Assembly: GCF_014201355.1 (NCBI RefSeq)
Contig: NZ_JACHEG010000004.1
Span: forward strand, 248,001-312,000
Source: Aliirhizobium wenxiniae
GTDB lineage: Bacteria > Pseudomonadota > Alphaproteobacteria > Rhizobiales > Rhizobiaceae
Length of the DNA stretch: 64,000 bases
Reading direction: 5' to 3'
This document shows, piece by piece, positions 35,909 through 44,855 of this stretch (the first letter of the stretch is position 1; the number at the start of each line of letters is the position of its first letter). The position numbers were made by a program, and so were the translations under genes. The notes under the pieces were generated by a model. That model did not search any database. It saw nothing but the letters and a program-made list of their open reading frames with translations, and was not told where the DNA came from.

Positions 35909-36564
35909 AGCGTGGCTCCTTTCGCAATCAGCAAGTCAACGAGAACATGCGGCGTGACGACGGCATCGGGCTCGATGCAGCCAACCGGCACGATTTCGTC
36001 CGGCTCCGCGATAACGATTTCAGCAGCCATGGCCATCAGCGGATTGAAATTACGCGATGTCAGCGAATAGCGGAGGTTCCCGGAGTAATCCGCGCTGCGT
36101 GCCTTGATCAGGGCGAAGTCAGCCTTGAGCGCCGTTTCCAGCAGATAGGGGATACCGTTGATTTCGATCGTTTCCTTGCCGATCGCTGCATCCGTGCCGA
36201 CACCGGTTGGCGTCAACACGCCGCCAAGCCCGGAACCTCCGGCGCGTACCCGCTCGGCGAGCGTGCCCTGCGGAACCAGTTCGACCTCGATCGCTCCACC
36301 GATCATCTGCTTTTGCGTGACGGGGTTGGTACCGATGTGGCTGACGATGGCCTTTTTCACCAGTCCGGCGTCGATCAGCTTGCCAACGCCCACATTCGGG
36401 CGCGCGGTATCGTTCGCGATGAGCGTCAGATCCTTCTTTCCCTGACGCACCAGTTCATCGACAAGATCCTGAGGCGTCCCAATGCCGACGAAGCCACCGA
36501 TCATCAGGACGGCTCCATCGGGTATCCGTCGCACGGCTTCCTCGGCGGTATTCACCTTGTACAT
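35905..36564 (-). CDS. atoD: 3-oxoacid/acetate CoA-transferase subunit A
   Basis: A 219-residue alpha subunit, closely resembling AtoD as I recall it. It has GGFVGIGTPQDLVDELV, LTLIANDTARP, SHIGTNPVTQKQM and VPQGTLAERVRAGGSGLGGVLTPTGVGT. I chose the ATG at 36564; a longer upstream frame crosses the terminator-like hairpin and is not credible. It is separated from the upstream cupin gene by a hairpin and has its own probable promoter region (36565-36662). Confidence 0.92.
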   Translation of the reverse strand: MYKVNTAEEAVRRIPDGAVLMIGGFVGIGTPQDLVDELVRQGKKDLTLIANDTARPNVGVGKLIDAGLVKKAIVSHIGTNPVTQKQMIGGAIEVELVPQGTLAERVRAGGSGLGGVLTPTGVGTDAAIGKETIEINGIPYLLETALKADFALIKARSADYSGNLRYSLTSRNFNPLMAMAAEIVIAEPDEIVPVGCIEPDAVVTPHVLVDLLIAKGATL

Positions 36565-36662
36565 TTTTTGAGACCTTTGATTTCTAATGAGATGAAGCTT
36601 TGCAGCCGTCCTGGAACGCCCGCGCGAGGAATCGCCTTGCGCACTTTCAAACAGGCACAGTC

Positions 36663-36701
36663 CGGGAGAGGGCCGACTGCTGCCAGCCTGGCCCTCTCCC
36701 G
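36663..36701 (-). terminator. terminator downstream of the bicupin gene
   Basis: A 12-bp inverted repeat CGGGAGAGGGCC (36663-36674) and GGCCCTCTCCCG (36690-36701), with a 15-base loop, starts 6 bases after the cupin stop on the minus strand. It splits the region into an upstream operon (thiolase, aldolase, cupin) and the CoA-transferase pair. Confidence 0.7.
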
Positions 36702-36706
36702 CTTGA

Positions 36707-37615
36707 TTACCGGGTGCCCGGCATCGGATAGTCGGCATCGTTCAAAACCCAGCCGGGCTTAAGCGAGAAGTCCACGCGTGGCGGGCAGAAGATGTCCACG
36801 AGATCGTTGTTGCCGTCGCTGCTGGCCCGCGTCGTGTGAATGACCGGAGGTGGGATAACGAGCACCGATGGCGAGCCGACATCAATCGCCTTGTCCTCGC
36901 GCCAATCGGCCATATCGGTCGTCCAGGCCCAGCGAAGGTAGTGGGTAAAGCTCCCGCCCAATGCCAGCGAGCACTGTTCGAAATCGTCGTGATGATGCGG
37001 CGACATCTTTGCCGGATCGCGCGGTCCGACCTGGGACGGAAGCGCATTCACCATGAACGTCGTGCAGCGGAAGATCCGCCCGAAACGACCCGGCTCATCG
37101 GGAACGTTCAGCGAATACTGGCGTACTTTCCATCCACCCACCGGTTCCGGCCAGGGCTCGAATGCGGGAATGTGCTGGCGCGGCACATCGTAGGCGTCGG
37201 CATTGGGGCATGCCTTGACCAGATCCTTCGAGGCCGTGGTGAAAAGCCGGGCGAGCTTGCCGCCTGCCGGCAGAACGATCCGGCTGTCGCCCGGCGGTAT
37301 GAAGGTGACGGAGTAGCCCGCAACCTCGACCTTCTCTCCACCCCACTCGACAACTGCCTTGTCAGCCGGATTGGCGAGATAGAGAACGTATTCGTCAGCT
37401 TGTCCCTTGCGCTCCAGGACCGCACCGTCCTTCGTTTCGGAGTAAGCGAGGACGAAATTGCAACCCCTGACATACCAGGTGCGGCTTCCATTCTGCTCAT
37501 CCTGCGGTGGCGTGTCATAGAAGGTTGCCAGTTGCTCCTCTGCGATCAGGCCCGTTGCCGGCGGTTTTGCCGCTGCGGCGAAGAGATCTGCGCGCGGATC
37601 CTTGTCCTTGTACAT
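36707..37615 (-). CDS. bicupin metalloprotein of unknown function
   Basis: A 302-residue cytoplasmic protein with two cupin-like halves. The C-terminal half carries a textbook metal site: His207, His209 and Glu213 fit HxH(x)3E(x)6G (PHHHDDFEQCSLALGG), and His260 completes motif 2 (VIPPPVIHTT). The N-terminal half has cupin-like strands but no such ligands. This could be an oxygenase, an isomerase or a lyase. It lies 3 bases downstream of the HpaI aldolase gene, so it probably works in the same pathway. I do not recognise a named family. Confidence 0.75.
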   Translation of the reverse strand: MYKDKDPRADLFAAAAKPPATGLIAEEQLATFYDTPPQDEQNGSRTWYVRGCNFVLAYSETKDGAVLERKGQADEYVLYLANPADKAVVEWGGEKVEVAGYSVTFIPPGDSRIVLPAGGKLARLFTTASKDLVKACPNADAYDVPRQHIPAFEPWPEPVGGWKVRQYSLNVPDEPGRFGRIFRCTTFMVNALPSQVGPRDPAKMSPHHHDDFEQCSLALGGSFTHYLRWAWTTDMADWREDKAIDVGSPSVLVIPPPVIHTTRASSDGNNDLVDIFCPPRVDFSLKPGWVLNDADYPMPGTR

Positions 37616-37618
37616 GTT

Positions 37619-38380
37619 TCACTCCTTCTCGGTTTTTGCTGTGATCATCATCTGGGTCGCTGATTTGCGCAGAAGCGCTTGATCGGAGCCGCAGACGAAG
37701 ACGGTCACGCCAAGGGCGTGCCATTTGGCGATATGTCCGGCATCACCGACGAATAGGCCGATTGCGACACCCGCCTTCTTGCCGGCTGCGATGATCTGGT
37801 CGATGGCGGCATCCAGTTCCGGCGAGGGATAACTGACCCCCATCGATTGCGAGAGGTCTGCCGGCCCGATGAACAGAAGATCGACATCCGGCTCGCCGGC
37901 GATCTCATCAAGATGATCGAGCGCGGACTTGTCCTCGATCTGCACCATCACGACACTCTCCGCGTCGCATTTTGCACGATAGTCGGCGATGCCGATGCCA
38001 CCGTAATTGCCGGCTCGCGGTGATGGCGAAAGGCCACGTTTTCCGCGGGAGAAACGGACCGCGTCGCAAACGGAGCGTGCACCTTCGGCATTCAGCACGT
38101 GCGGCACCATCACTCCGGCAAGTCCGAGGTCGAGCAGCGGAGAAATCCAGTCGACGGAAGCTCCCCAGCGACGGGACAGGAGCGGCAGGCCGATCGCCTT
38201 GCCGGCAAGTGCCAGCATGTCCACCTGGGCGATGCCGATCGGCGCATGTTCCTGGTCGATCACCGCAAAATCCAGCTTTGCATGACCAAGGATTTCTATC
38301 ACATGCGGGGAAGGCGTCTTGATGAACGACCCGACAAGCAGCTCACCTGCGCGGATACGTGTTCGCAAATTTGAAGTCAT
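37619..38380 (-). CDS. HpcH/HpaI-family aldolase
   Basis: A 253-residue class II pyruvate aldolase of the HpaI type, which cleaves 2-keto-4-hydroxy acids to pyruvate and an aldehyde. Active-site residues are visible: His in IDQEHAPIG, Arg in LSRRWG, metal ligands Glu in VQIEDKSA and Asp in GPADLSQSMG. I chose the ATG at 38380 behind AGGAAAAA; the longer frame adds 27 unrelated residues. It is co-transcribed with the bicupin and follows the thiolase gene by 17 bases. Confidence 0.92.
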   Translation of the reverse strand: MTSNLRTRIRAGELLVGSFIKTPSPHVIEILGHAKLDFAVIDQEHAPIGIAQVDMLALAGKAIGLPLLSRRWGASVDWISPLLDLGLAGVMVPHVLNAEGARSVCDAVRFSRGKRGLSPSPRAGNYGGIGIADYRAKCDAESVVMVQIEDKSALDHLDEIAGEPDVDLLFIGPADLSQSMGVSYPSPELDAAIDQIIAAGKKAGVAIGLFVGDAGHIAKWHALGVTVFVCGSDQALLRKSATQMMITAKTEKE

Positions 38381-38397
38381 TTTTTCCTCCTTGAATT

Positions 38398-39594
38398 CTA
38401 CGCGCGATTGGCCAGGCAATTCTCGACAACAAGAGCAATCCCCTGACCGCCGCCGATGCACATGGTGACGAGACCGTAGCGGCCGCCGATGCGTTCCAGT
38501 TCATAAAGAGCCTTGACCGTCAGGATGACGCCGGTCGCGCCCAGCGGATGCCCGAGTGCGATTGCACCGCCGTTCGGATTGACCTTTTCGAGGGGCAGAT
38601 CGAGCAGCCTGTTCACGGCAATCGCCTGCGCGGCGAATGCCTCGTTCGATTCGATCACGTCAATCTGCCCGAGATCGATACCCGCGCGCTGCAACGCCAG
38701 CGGAACCGCATGTGCCGGGCCGATGCCCATGATTTCCGGCGGTACGCCGGCAACGGCCCAGGAAAGCAATCGGCCGCGTGGGCGAAGGCCGCGGGCAGCA
38801 ACTTCTGCGCTACTCGCCAGCACCACGGCTGCAGCACCATCGTTGATGCCGCTCGCATTACCGGCAGTCACCGTACCGTCCTTGCGAAAGGTCGGCCGCA
38901 GGGATGCTAGACCTTCAAGCGAAGTATCCGCACGCGGATGTTCGTCTTCCGTGACAATCTGCTCGCCCTTCCGGGTTTTGACCGTGACTGGGACGATCTG
39001 AGATGCGAACCGCTGCCCGGTGATCGCGCGCACTGCCTTCTGCTGGCTATCGAGCGCGAAGGCATCCTGCTCGTTGCGGCTGATCTCATATTTGACCGCA
39101 ACATTTTCGGCGGTGATGCCCATGCCGCCACAGCCGAATGGGTCGGTAAGCGATCCGAGCAACCAGTCAGTCAGCCCGGCATCCCCCATCTTCTGGCCCT
39201 TGCGCAGGCTGTCGATCGAATAGGGGGAGCGGCTCATGACTTCTGAGCCAACCGCAAGTGCAAGCGTGCTCTCGCCGGCCCGGATCATCGAAGCTGCGGT
39301 TGCGATTGCCTGGGCGCCCGAGCCGCAGAGCCGGTTGAGCGTCAGACCAGGCGCGGAGGCCGGAAGGCCGCTTTCCATGCCGATCACGCGCCCGAGGTAA
39401 AGATCGCGAGGCGAGTTCGGGATAACATTGCCTGCGACGGCATTGTCGATATCCGTGGCAACGACGCCCGAGCGTTCAATCGCTGATTTTGCGGCAATCA
39501 CGCCGAGTTCCGCCGGGGTAAAGGTGCTCAATGCCCCTCCGAACGTACCAATCGCGGTACGAGCCCCATCGAGAATGAATATGTCCTGTTCCAT
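38398..39594 (-). CDS. thiolase (acetyl-CoA acetyltransferase family)
   Basis: A 398-residue thiolase, complete with nucleophile Cys90 (NRLCGSGAQAI), His349 (GHPLG) and the second catalytic Cys379 (CIGGGQG). It performs thiolytic cleavage of a 3-oxoacyl-CoA, here probably acetoacetyl-CoA or 3-oxoadipyl-CoA. The ATG at 39594 has GGAG 6 bases upstream. The in-frame TTG at 39606 overlaps that site and is unlikely. It fits functionally with the CoA-transferase at 35252-36564. Confidence 0.94.
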   Translation of the reverse strand: MEQDIFILDGARTAIGTFGGALSTFTPAELGVIAAKSAIERSGVVATDIDNAVAGNVIPNSPRDLYLGRVIGMESGLPASAPGLTLNRLCGSGAQAIATAASMIRAGESTLALAVGSEVMSRSPYSIDSLRKGQKMGDAGLTDWLLGSLTDPFGCGGMGITAENVAVKYEISRNEQDAFALDSQQKAVRAITGQRFASQIVPVTVKTRKGEQIVTEDEHPRADTSLEGLASLRPTFRKDGTVTAGNASGINDGAAAVVLASSAEVAARGLRPRGRLLSWAVAGVPPEIMGIGPAHAVPLALQRAGIDLGQIDVIESNEAFAAQAIAVNRLLDLPLEKVNPNGGAIALGHPLGATGVILTVKALYELERIGGRYGLVTMCIGGGQGIALVVENCLANRA

Positions 39595-39652
39595 TTCTAA
39601 CTCCAATCAGAGGTGACGAGGCTCGCTCGTTCCCAATGTGTCCTTGCCGACG

Positions 39653-40384
39653 TCATCGGCCTCTCGCCCATGCTCCATCCTCGACCAGAGACAGCGGGTC
39701 GGCGGGATAACGCGATCTATCAGTGGGAAGCCTGGCGATCTCGAGCACCTGTTTCGCCCAGAGCGACAGATGGGCCTGGCGATCCTCCTCGCTCATGCGT
39801 GGTGCGCCGTAGCAAACGAAGGATGGCGCGACTTCGAAGCCCATATATTCCAGCGCACCGCGCTTGATCGGACGCAGGAGTTGTTCGATGGGTCCATAAA
39901 CGCCATCGTCGCTGAAACGGGCGGGCGTTCCGCCTGTGGTCACCGACAGGATCGCATGCCTGCCGCGAAAGAGACCGGTGTCAAATCGATAACCGTCCAC
40001 GTAGGCGAAGCCATAGGCCAGAACCCGGTCGAGCCAGCCCTTGAGGATGGCGGGCGGCCCTCCCCACCAGAGCGGGAACTGAAAGATGACGACATCGGCG
40101 GCAGCAAGCTTGGCCTGTTCGCGTGCTATGTCCGGCGCGAAGGATTTGGTACGGACCGCATTGGTCTGTTCGTTCTGATAATGCAGGTGGTCGGCATCCG
40201 CACGGGCGGTGAAATCACCTGGTCCAGAGGAGGCGTCGAAATTTTCGGCATAAGGATCCGAAAGCACGACATCATGTCCGGCAGCAAGCAGCGCAGAGGT
40301 CGCACTTTTGGTCAACGCATGATTGAAGGACCGTTGTTCAGGATGAGCGGTAACGATCAGGATGTTTCGATTCTGAATTGTCAT
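39653..40384 (-). CDS. NAD(P)H quinone oxidoreductase, flavodoxin-like fold
   Basis: A 243-residue FAD/FMN-dependent NAD(P)H dehydrogenase of the KefF/NQO group. Landmarks are ILIVTAHPEQRSFNHAL at the N-terminus, VVIFQFPLWWGGPPAILKGWLDRV (the flavin-contacting block) and SVTTGGTP. It carries out two-electron reduction of quinones or similar compounds in the cytoplasm. I chose the ATG at 40384; an upstream extension crosses the terminator hairpin at 40439-40463. It lies 58 bases before the thiolase start and probably heads the thiolase-aldolase-cupin operon. Confidence 0.9.
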   Translation of the reverse strand: MTIQNRNILIVTAHPEQRSFNHALTKSATSALLAAGHDVVLSDPYAENFDASSGPGDFTARADADHLHYQNEQTNAVRTKSFAPDIAREQAKLAAADVVIFQFPLWWGGPPAILKGWLDRVLAYGFAYVDGYRFDTGLFRGRHAILSVTTGGTPARFSDDGVYGPIEQLLRPIKRGALEYMGFEVAPSFVCYGAPRMSEEDRQAHLSLWAKQVLEIARLPTDRSRYPADPLSLVEDGAWARGR

Positions 40385-40438
40385 GGTGGTCACGCATTTC
40401 AGTTGAGATTTTGAGTTCGCGGGTTCGCGCACTACCGG

Positions 40439-40463
40439 TCCCAACGGCCTGAGGCCGTTGGGA
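40439..40463 (-). terminator. terminator downstream of the MFS transporter gene
   Basis: A perfect 11-bp stem TCCCAACGGCC and GGCCGTTGGGA with a 3-base loop (TGA on the plus strand), starting 28 bases after the MFS stop on the minus strand. No long T-run follows. Confidence 0.7.
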
Positions 40464-40490
40464 AGTTCCAGATTACGTTCGATGGTATTG

Positions 40491-41795
40491 TTAAGGGTTG
40501 ACTTCGTTTGGCTGTCCGCCCGGCGCGACAGGCGTCGCATCGACTTTTCCATCCGTCGCGGTCAGATCCCGGCCGTTGGTCTCCGGCAGGATTGCGACGG
40601 CTAGCAGCACGAAGACGTAAGCGGACATTGCCGTCACACCCATGGCGCTGTGCAAAGGTAGCAGGTCAGCCGATGCCAGCATGCCGACAATGGCGGGGTA
40701 GAAGGCGCCAATGGCTCTGCCGAAGTTGTAGCTGAAAGCTTGTCCGTTCGCACGGATGAGACTGGGGAACAACTCGGTGAAATAAGGGCCAAGTGCACTG
40801 TAGATACCGAGCAGCGAGAAGCCGAGCAGGAAGATAAGCAGCAGCGACACCGCACCCATTTCCGGCACGAACAGGAACACCGGAATGATGATCCAGTTCA
40901 GGATGGTGAAGACGAAGAAGCTGAGCCGGCGTCCGATTGCATCGCAAAGATAAGCGGCGGTGATATAGCCAACGAATGATCCGAAGGTCAGTACGAAGAC
41001 ATAATAACCGACCTCAACCGAAGTGAGATGGTAGTTGCTCTTCAGAAATGAGGGAAGCCACATGACGATCGAAAATGCACCGCCCTGTACCCCGAGTGCG
41101 AGCAGCGAGCATAGGATTGTCGTTTTCAGGTAGCGAGGTGCGAAGATGACCAGCGGATTGACCGTTTCGCCACGCGCATGCTGTGCCTTCTTGGCGTTCA
41201 GGAAGACTTCCGGTTCCTCTACTCCGCGCAGCGCCCAGAAAACCCAGACAGCAGGAAGTGCACCGATCCAGAACATCCAGCGCCAGGCACTGGACGGTTC
41301 GATCGTGGCAAAGAGCACCGACGACAGAATGGCTGCAAAACCGTATCCGAGTGCATAGGCGCTCTGGACGCTGCCAACAGCCTTGCCGCGGTAAGCAGGG
41401 CGGATGACTTCACCCATGAGAACTGCGCCTGCTGCCCATTCGCCACCGAAGCCGAGGCCGGAGAGAATACGGGCGATCAGAAGGTGTTCATAGGAATCAG
41501 CAAAGCCACTCGCGATGGTAAATACAGTGAACCATACGATGGCGATTTTCATCACCTTTACGCGGCCGATGCGATCGCAGAAGATACCGGCAATCCAACC
41601 GCCGACGGCAGATGAAATCAATGCCGACGTGCCGAGCCAGCCAGCTTCAGCATTCGTAATCGACCAGATTGCGACGAGCGTCGGAATAAGAAAGCTAAAG
41701 AGCTGTGTGTCGAGCGCATCTGTCGCCCAGCCGGCAAAGCAAGCATAGAACGTCTTTCGTTCTTTGCTGTTAAGCTCATGATACCATTTTAACAT
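40491..41795 (-). CDS. MFS transporter, sialate/aromatic-acid type
   Basis: A 434-residue major facilitator with about twelve transmembrane helices. It has the cytoplasmic loop 2-3 motif GIFCDRIGRVKVM and the related ITAAYLCDAIGRRLSF in the second half. The FYACFAGWATDALDTQLFSF start, with an Asp in helix 1, and GFGGEWAAGAVLMGE in helix 4-5 are typical of proton-coupled organic-acid symporters. The ATG at 41795 follows GGAGGAAAA. It is probably the uptake system for the substrate of the neighbouring catabolic genes. The substrate is not identifiable. Confidence 0.92.
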   Translation of the reverse strand: MLKWYHELNSKERKTFYACFAGWATDALDTQLFSFLIPTLVAIWSITNAEAGWLGTSALISSAVGGWIAGIFCDRIGRVKVMKIAIVWFTVFTIASGFADSYEHLLIARILSGLGFGGEWAAGAVLMGEVIRPAYRGKAVGSVQSAYALGYGFAAILSSVLFATIEPSSAWRWMFWIGALPAVWVFWALRGVEEPEVFLNAKKAQHARGETVNPLVIFAPRYLKTTILCSLLALGVQGGAFSIVMWLPSFLKSNYHLTSVEVGYYVFVLTFGSFVGYITAAYLCDAIGRRLSFFVFTILNWIIIPVFLFVPEMGAVSLLLIFLLGFSLLGIYSALGPYFTELFPSLIRANGQAFSYNFGRAIGAFYPAIVGMLASADLLPLHSAMGVTAMSAYVFVLLAVAILPETNGRDLTATDGKVDATPVAPGGQPNEVNP

Positions 41796-41885
41796 TTTTT
41801 CCTCCGGAAAAGCTGCTTCGGATTCCCTGTCCGAAGCAGTCAGTGCTAATAATTTTGAAATGCGCTTTCAGGCCAACCTCGTGGC

Positions 41886-42809
41886 TTAGCGTGTAAGGCC
41901 GAGGACATTCGCCGCATTGGTCGCCACCATTTCGTGGATCTGGCTGTCGGAATAGCCAAGCTTGATGCAGGCGAGAACGCCATTTCGGAAACCTTCAATC
42001 GGTGCGAATGTGCCGACTTGTCCGAGATCAGAACACAAGATTGTCCGATCTACGCCAACGATATCGATATGAGCTTTAAGCTCTTCTTCCTTTCGCGTCT
42101 GGAACTTCGAGCCGTTCAGGAAGAATGCCAGCGAGTGCTCGACATAGGCGCCCATTTGGGCGAGTTCGCGGGCGTCTTCCAAGGAGGCACCGACGATGTC
42201 TTCCGGGTGAGTGAATATGAGGTGTTCTACGCCCCGCTTTATAGCCTCCGCGAATATCACCTTTGTCTCTGAGACGTGGATATGGCCGCTGGCTAAGGCC
42301 ATGCCGGTTGCTGCAACGACATCGAGAACATCAAGTACTGAGTCGAGAAGCTTGCCGTCGCCGTCGAAAAGTGGAACCGCGGTCGCCGGGCGGATTTTCT
42401 GCGTCGATGCAGGATGAGCCCAGCCCGATGATTTTTCCCATTTAAGATGGTTTTCGGCAGCCAGTGTCGGCAACCAGACAATTTTTCCGCCCATGGCAGC
42501 GGTGTGCTCGACTGCATAAGGATTGAATCCGCCCACCACGTTATTCAGTACGATGCCTGAATAAACCTTTGTCGACAGTTCAGGGTGATGCTTGCGGATC
42601 ATCTCCGTTGGCACGACGCCGGAGTAGTCGTGATCTTTGGTGACGGCCGCAATGAAGCCGGCATCTGACAGTTGTCTAGCCAGTTCCAGATGATCGACAG
42701 CCCGAGCTGCGATCGATGGGCCGCTGTGAACATGCGGGTCGACGCCTCCGCGCAATATCTCATCGACACGGGCGTCAAGTTCTGCGGTCCTTGAGGCAAT
42801 TTCAGCCAT
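41886..42809 (-). CDS. DUF6282 family amidohydrolase-like protein
   Basis: A 307-residue protein with amidohydrolase-type metal motifs: His26 and His28 (VDPHVHSGPS), His in SGHIHVSE, His in IFTHPED and Asp in ILCSDLGQ, as expected for a metal-dependent TIM-barrel hydrolase. I recall this family as DUF6282. The end NAANVLGL resembles the usual amidohydrolase C-terminus. The ATG at 42809 is chosen over an upstream start at 42839. It heads the transporter-containing minus-strand group and is divergent from the IclR regulator. The reaction, possibly hydrolysis of a lactone, amide or cyclic intermediate, is inference. Confidence 0.85.
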   Translation of the reverse strand: MAEIASRTAELDARVDEILRGGVDPHVHSGPSIAARAVDHLELARQLSDAGFIAAVTKDHDYSGVVPTEMIRKHHPELSTKVYSGIVLNNVVGGFNPYAVEHTAAMGGKIVWLPTLAAENHLKWEKSSGWAHPASTQKIRPATAVPLFDGDGKLLDSVLDVLDVVAATGMALASGHIHVSETKVIFAEAIKRGVEHLIFTHPEDIVGASLEDARELAQMGAYVEHSLAFFLNGSKFQTRKEEELKAHIDIVGVDRTILCSDLGQVGTFAPIEGFRNGVLACIKLGYSDSQIHEMVATNAANVLGLTR

Positions 42810-43373
42810 TTCTATTCCTCCATTCTCCTCTGGCGGCATCTACACGTCACCAGCTTGATTTCCGTTATTCCAAGACGGGTCTCCAAAAGAGGGATGCCAT
42901 TCCGTCAATTACGGCGCTCCACTCTCCTTGTTCCGCTGAAAGAAACGTTGTTCTGATTTATTTGCCTTCCGTGGTCATTCGTCAAGCGGTTGATTGGAGG
43001 CGGCTTGCGCGTCAAACGGACGCGGTTGTCAGTATTTCGGGGATTTACACGCCGATAGAAGGTTTGCTGTTTCGCAAGTGGAAAGCCAAATACCTTGATT
43101 TCTCAGAACTTTGTTCTTACCAGTTTGGGTTCGCGAACGAGCGGTTACGCCCGTGGACGAAATTGCGCACGAGTGTTTTGCGGCGTCTTGGGAAGAAATG
43201 AATTTTCTGAAAGACGCTCCAGCAGAGCGTTCCGGAATGGAAAAATGGCATGCTGCTATTGTTTCAGACCTGACCAGAAATCTCGGGTGCCCGGATTCAG
43301 CATGCTTCGGAAGCGCAAAACCGCTTCGATTATTTTATGGACGTTTGGATGAGTTTTAAAGGTGCAACGGCAG
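42810..43373. promoter_or_regulatory. divergent region upstream of DUF6282 and IclR genes
   Basis: A 564-base gap with lower GC than the flanking genes. It must carry the promoters of both divergent genes. A small plus-strand frame lies in its right part (see 43111-43359). No clear palindromic operator was found, although IclR proteins normally bind between such divergent genes. Confidence 0.4.
43111..43359 (+). CDS. possible small protein, doubtful
   Basis: An 82-codon frame ending 14 bases before the IclR start. Its C-terminal part (EEMNFLKDAPAERSGMEKWH and a stretch ending LFYGRLDEF) has acidic, protein-like composition, but the only starts are TTG at 43111 or GTG at 43153, without a good ribosome site. 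It could be a decayed gene remnant. I recognise no family. Confidence 0.25.
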   Translation: MFLPVWVRERAVTPVDEIAHECFAASWEEMNFLKDAPAERSGMEKWHAAIVSDLTRNLGCPDSACFGSAKPLRLFYGRLDEF

Positions 43374-44153
43374 ATGACTGATACTGAAGATAAAAATTCA
43401 GACGGCCTCCAGTCCGTCATCCTTACGATGAATATTATCGAGCAGGTCGTCCGCACTCCCAAGGGCGTAGGTGTGACCAGCCTCGCCAATACGCTCGGGA
43501 CAAGCAAAAGCCGAATCCATCGCCATCTGCAGACGCTTGTTCAGCAGGGATATGTATTTCAGCAGGATGATTCCGAACGATATGAATTAGGCTCCAAGCT
43601 GCTATCTCTCGGCCAATCCGTTTTTGACAATATGGGGCTTATTCGTGCCTCCAACGATCCGCTTCTCGATCTTCGGGATGCGCTGGGCCACTCTGCTGTC
43701 GCATCGCAACTAACGCCGGAAGGCATGCTTGTCATTGCGACCGTTCCTGGGCGGGCTTCGATCGAAATCGGGGTTCGGGTCGGATCGATCCTCTCGTTTC
43801 ACGGGTCTGCTCAGGGCAAAGTCGCAACTGCCTTTTCTTCGCAGGCTTTCCAGGCGCGCGTATTACGAAACCGGCTTGAGCTCTTCACCCCTGAGACAAT
43901 CGTTTCGCCGACCGTGCTGGCGGAAGAATACGAAGTTATCCGGCGGCAGGGCTGGGCAGTTGCGCCCAATCAGGCCGCTCTCGGTTTGAACACGCTCGCC
44001 AGCCCGATATTCAACGCAGCCGGCATGGTTTGTGGCGCTGTGGGCATCGTCGACATGATCCAGTTCCTCGGCGAAGTTCCGTCAGAAGAACATATTGAAA
44101 AGACGAAGAGCACCGCCGTGCGAATTTCGCGGCTTCTGGGGTATTCGGGCTAG
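43374..44153 (+). CDS. IclR-family transcriptional regulator
   Basis: A 259-residue regulator with an N-terminal winged helix-turn-helix (LANTLGTSKSRIHRHLQTLVQQGYV, about residues 36-60) and a C-terminal GAF-like effector domain (VGSILSFHGSAQGKVATAF, with GWAVAPNQAALGLNTLASPIF further on). IclR proteins control catabolism of aromatic acids and similar substrates and usually sense a pathway intermediate. It is divergent from the DUF6282/MFS group and is the probable regulator of 35-43 kb. I chose the ATG at 43374; a GTG at 43362 is also possible. Confidence 0.92.
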   Translation: MTDTEDKNSDGLQSVILTMNIIEQVVRTPKGVGVTSLANTLGTSKSRIHRHLQTLVQQGYVFQQDDSERYELGSKLLSLGQSVFDNMGLIRASNDPLLDLRDALGHSAVASQLTPEGMLVIATVPGRASIEIGVRVGSILSFHGSAQGKVATAFSSQAFQARVLRNRLELFTPETIVSPTVLAEEYEVIRRQGWAVAPNQAALGLNTLASPIFNAAGMVCGAVGIVDMIQFLGEVPSEEHIEKTKSTAVRISRLLGYSG

Positions 44154-44415
44154 CAGATCTCTTGGCTCGCATGAACAGTGTGAAACCAGGTGACACCGAT
44201 TTTCGCGAACACCGTGGGCGAACAATTCACTCGGTCCAGGTCCGGCTTTCTATGAATTGGGCGTGCCCCGTCAAAACAAGCTGAGCGGTATCGTTTCGCC
44301 GATACGGGTCGTATCTCCGCCCAGATTCGAAGATGAGGCAACCTGTCGGCTCATACTGTTCAAATTACGGAAAACGGAGAGATTCGAATTTCCTGCGGTC
44401 AGACCCGCTTAGCTA

Positions 44416-44649
44416 TTAGATGCAACGTAGGTCAATCAAACCGCGATGAACGGAAATTGCTTTTCGCATTGCGGGAATGGTGTCGTTTCCCTCGCGAAAC
44501 AGGTTGATAACGATTGCAGCTGCTAGCTCTGCCTCAGGGCTTTGTTTCTCAACTTTAGCTTGATCGATCCATTCGCTGAAAGCAGCATCAACGATGGCAA
44601 GCTCGGTCGGGCCGAACGTCTTCTCTAGAAATGTTTTCATGCTATGCAT
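44416..44649 (-). CDS. small hypothetical protein
   Basis: A 77-residue acidic, helical protein (FLEKTFGPTELAIVDAAF, followed by AELAAAIVINLFREGNDTIP). The ATG at 44649 has AGGA four bases upstream; the next ATG at 44640 (MKTFLEK) is an alternative start. Composition and ribosome site support a real gene. I recognise no domain. It may belong to a group of short rhizobial proteins without known function. Confidence 0.6.
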   Translation of the reverse strand: MHSMKTFLEKTFGPTELAIVDAAFSEWIDQAKVEKQSPEAELAAAIVINLFREGNDTIPAMRKAISVHRGLIDLRCI

Positions 44650-44855
44650 CTTGTCCTGATCGCCGGGGATGTGGGTCGGGAAGGCGGGTTCGTCAAGATC
44701 GATCACGAACCTCTTATCCCGTCTACTTTCAGGTTGCCGCCAGCATATCCATAGCCGAGCAAGGTTTTTCGAGTTATCGCCCCAAGCTTGGAAAAGCTCC
44801 GCACATTGCCGTTTTTGTAAAGCAAGAGCTCAGGTAAACGGATGCGCCGGACGTA

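Noticed and set aside
44154..44415. A short minus-strand frame that could be a transposase remnant
   Set aside because: No transposase motif or terminal inverted repeat is visible. Composition alone does not support a mobile element.
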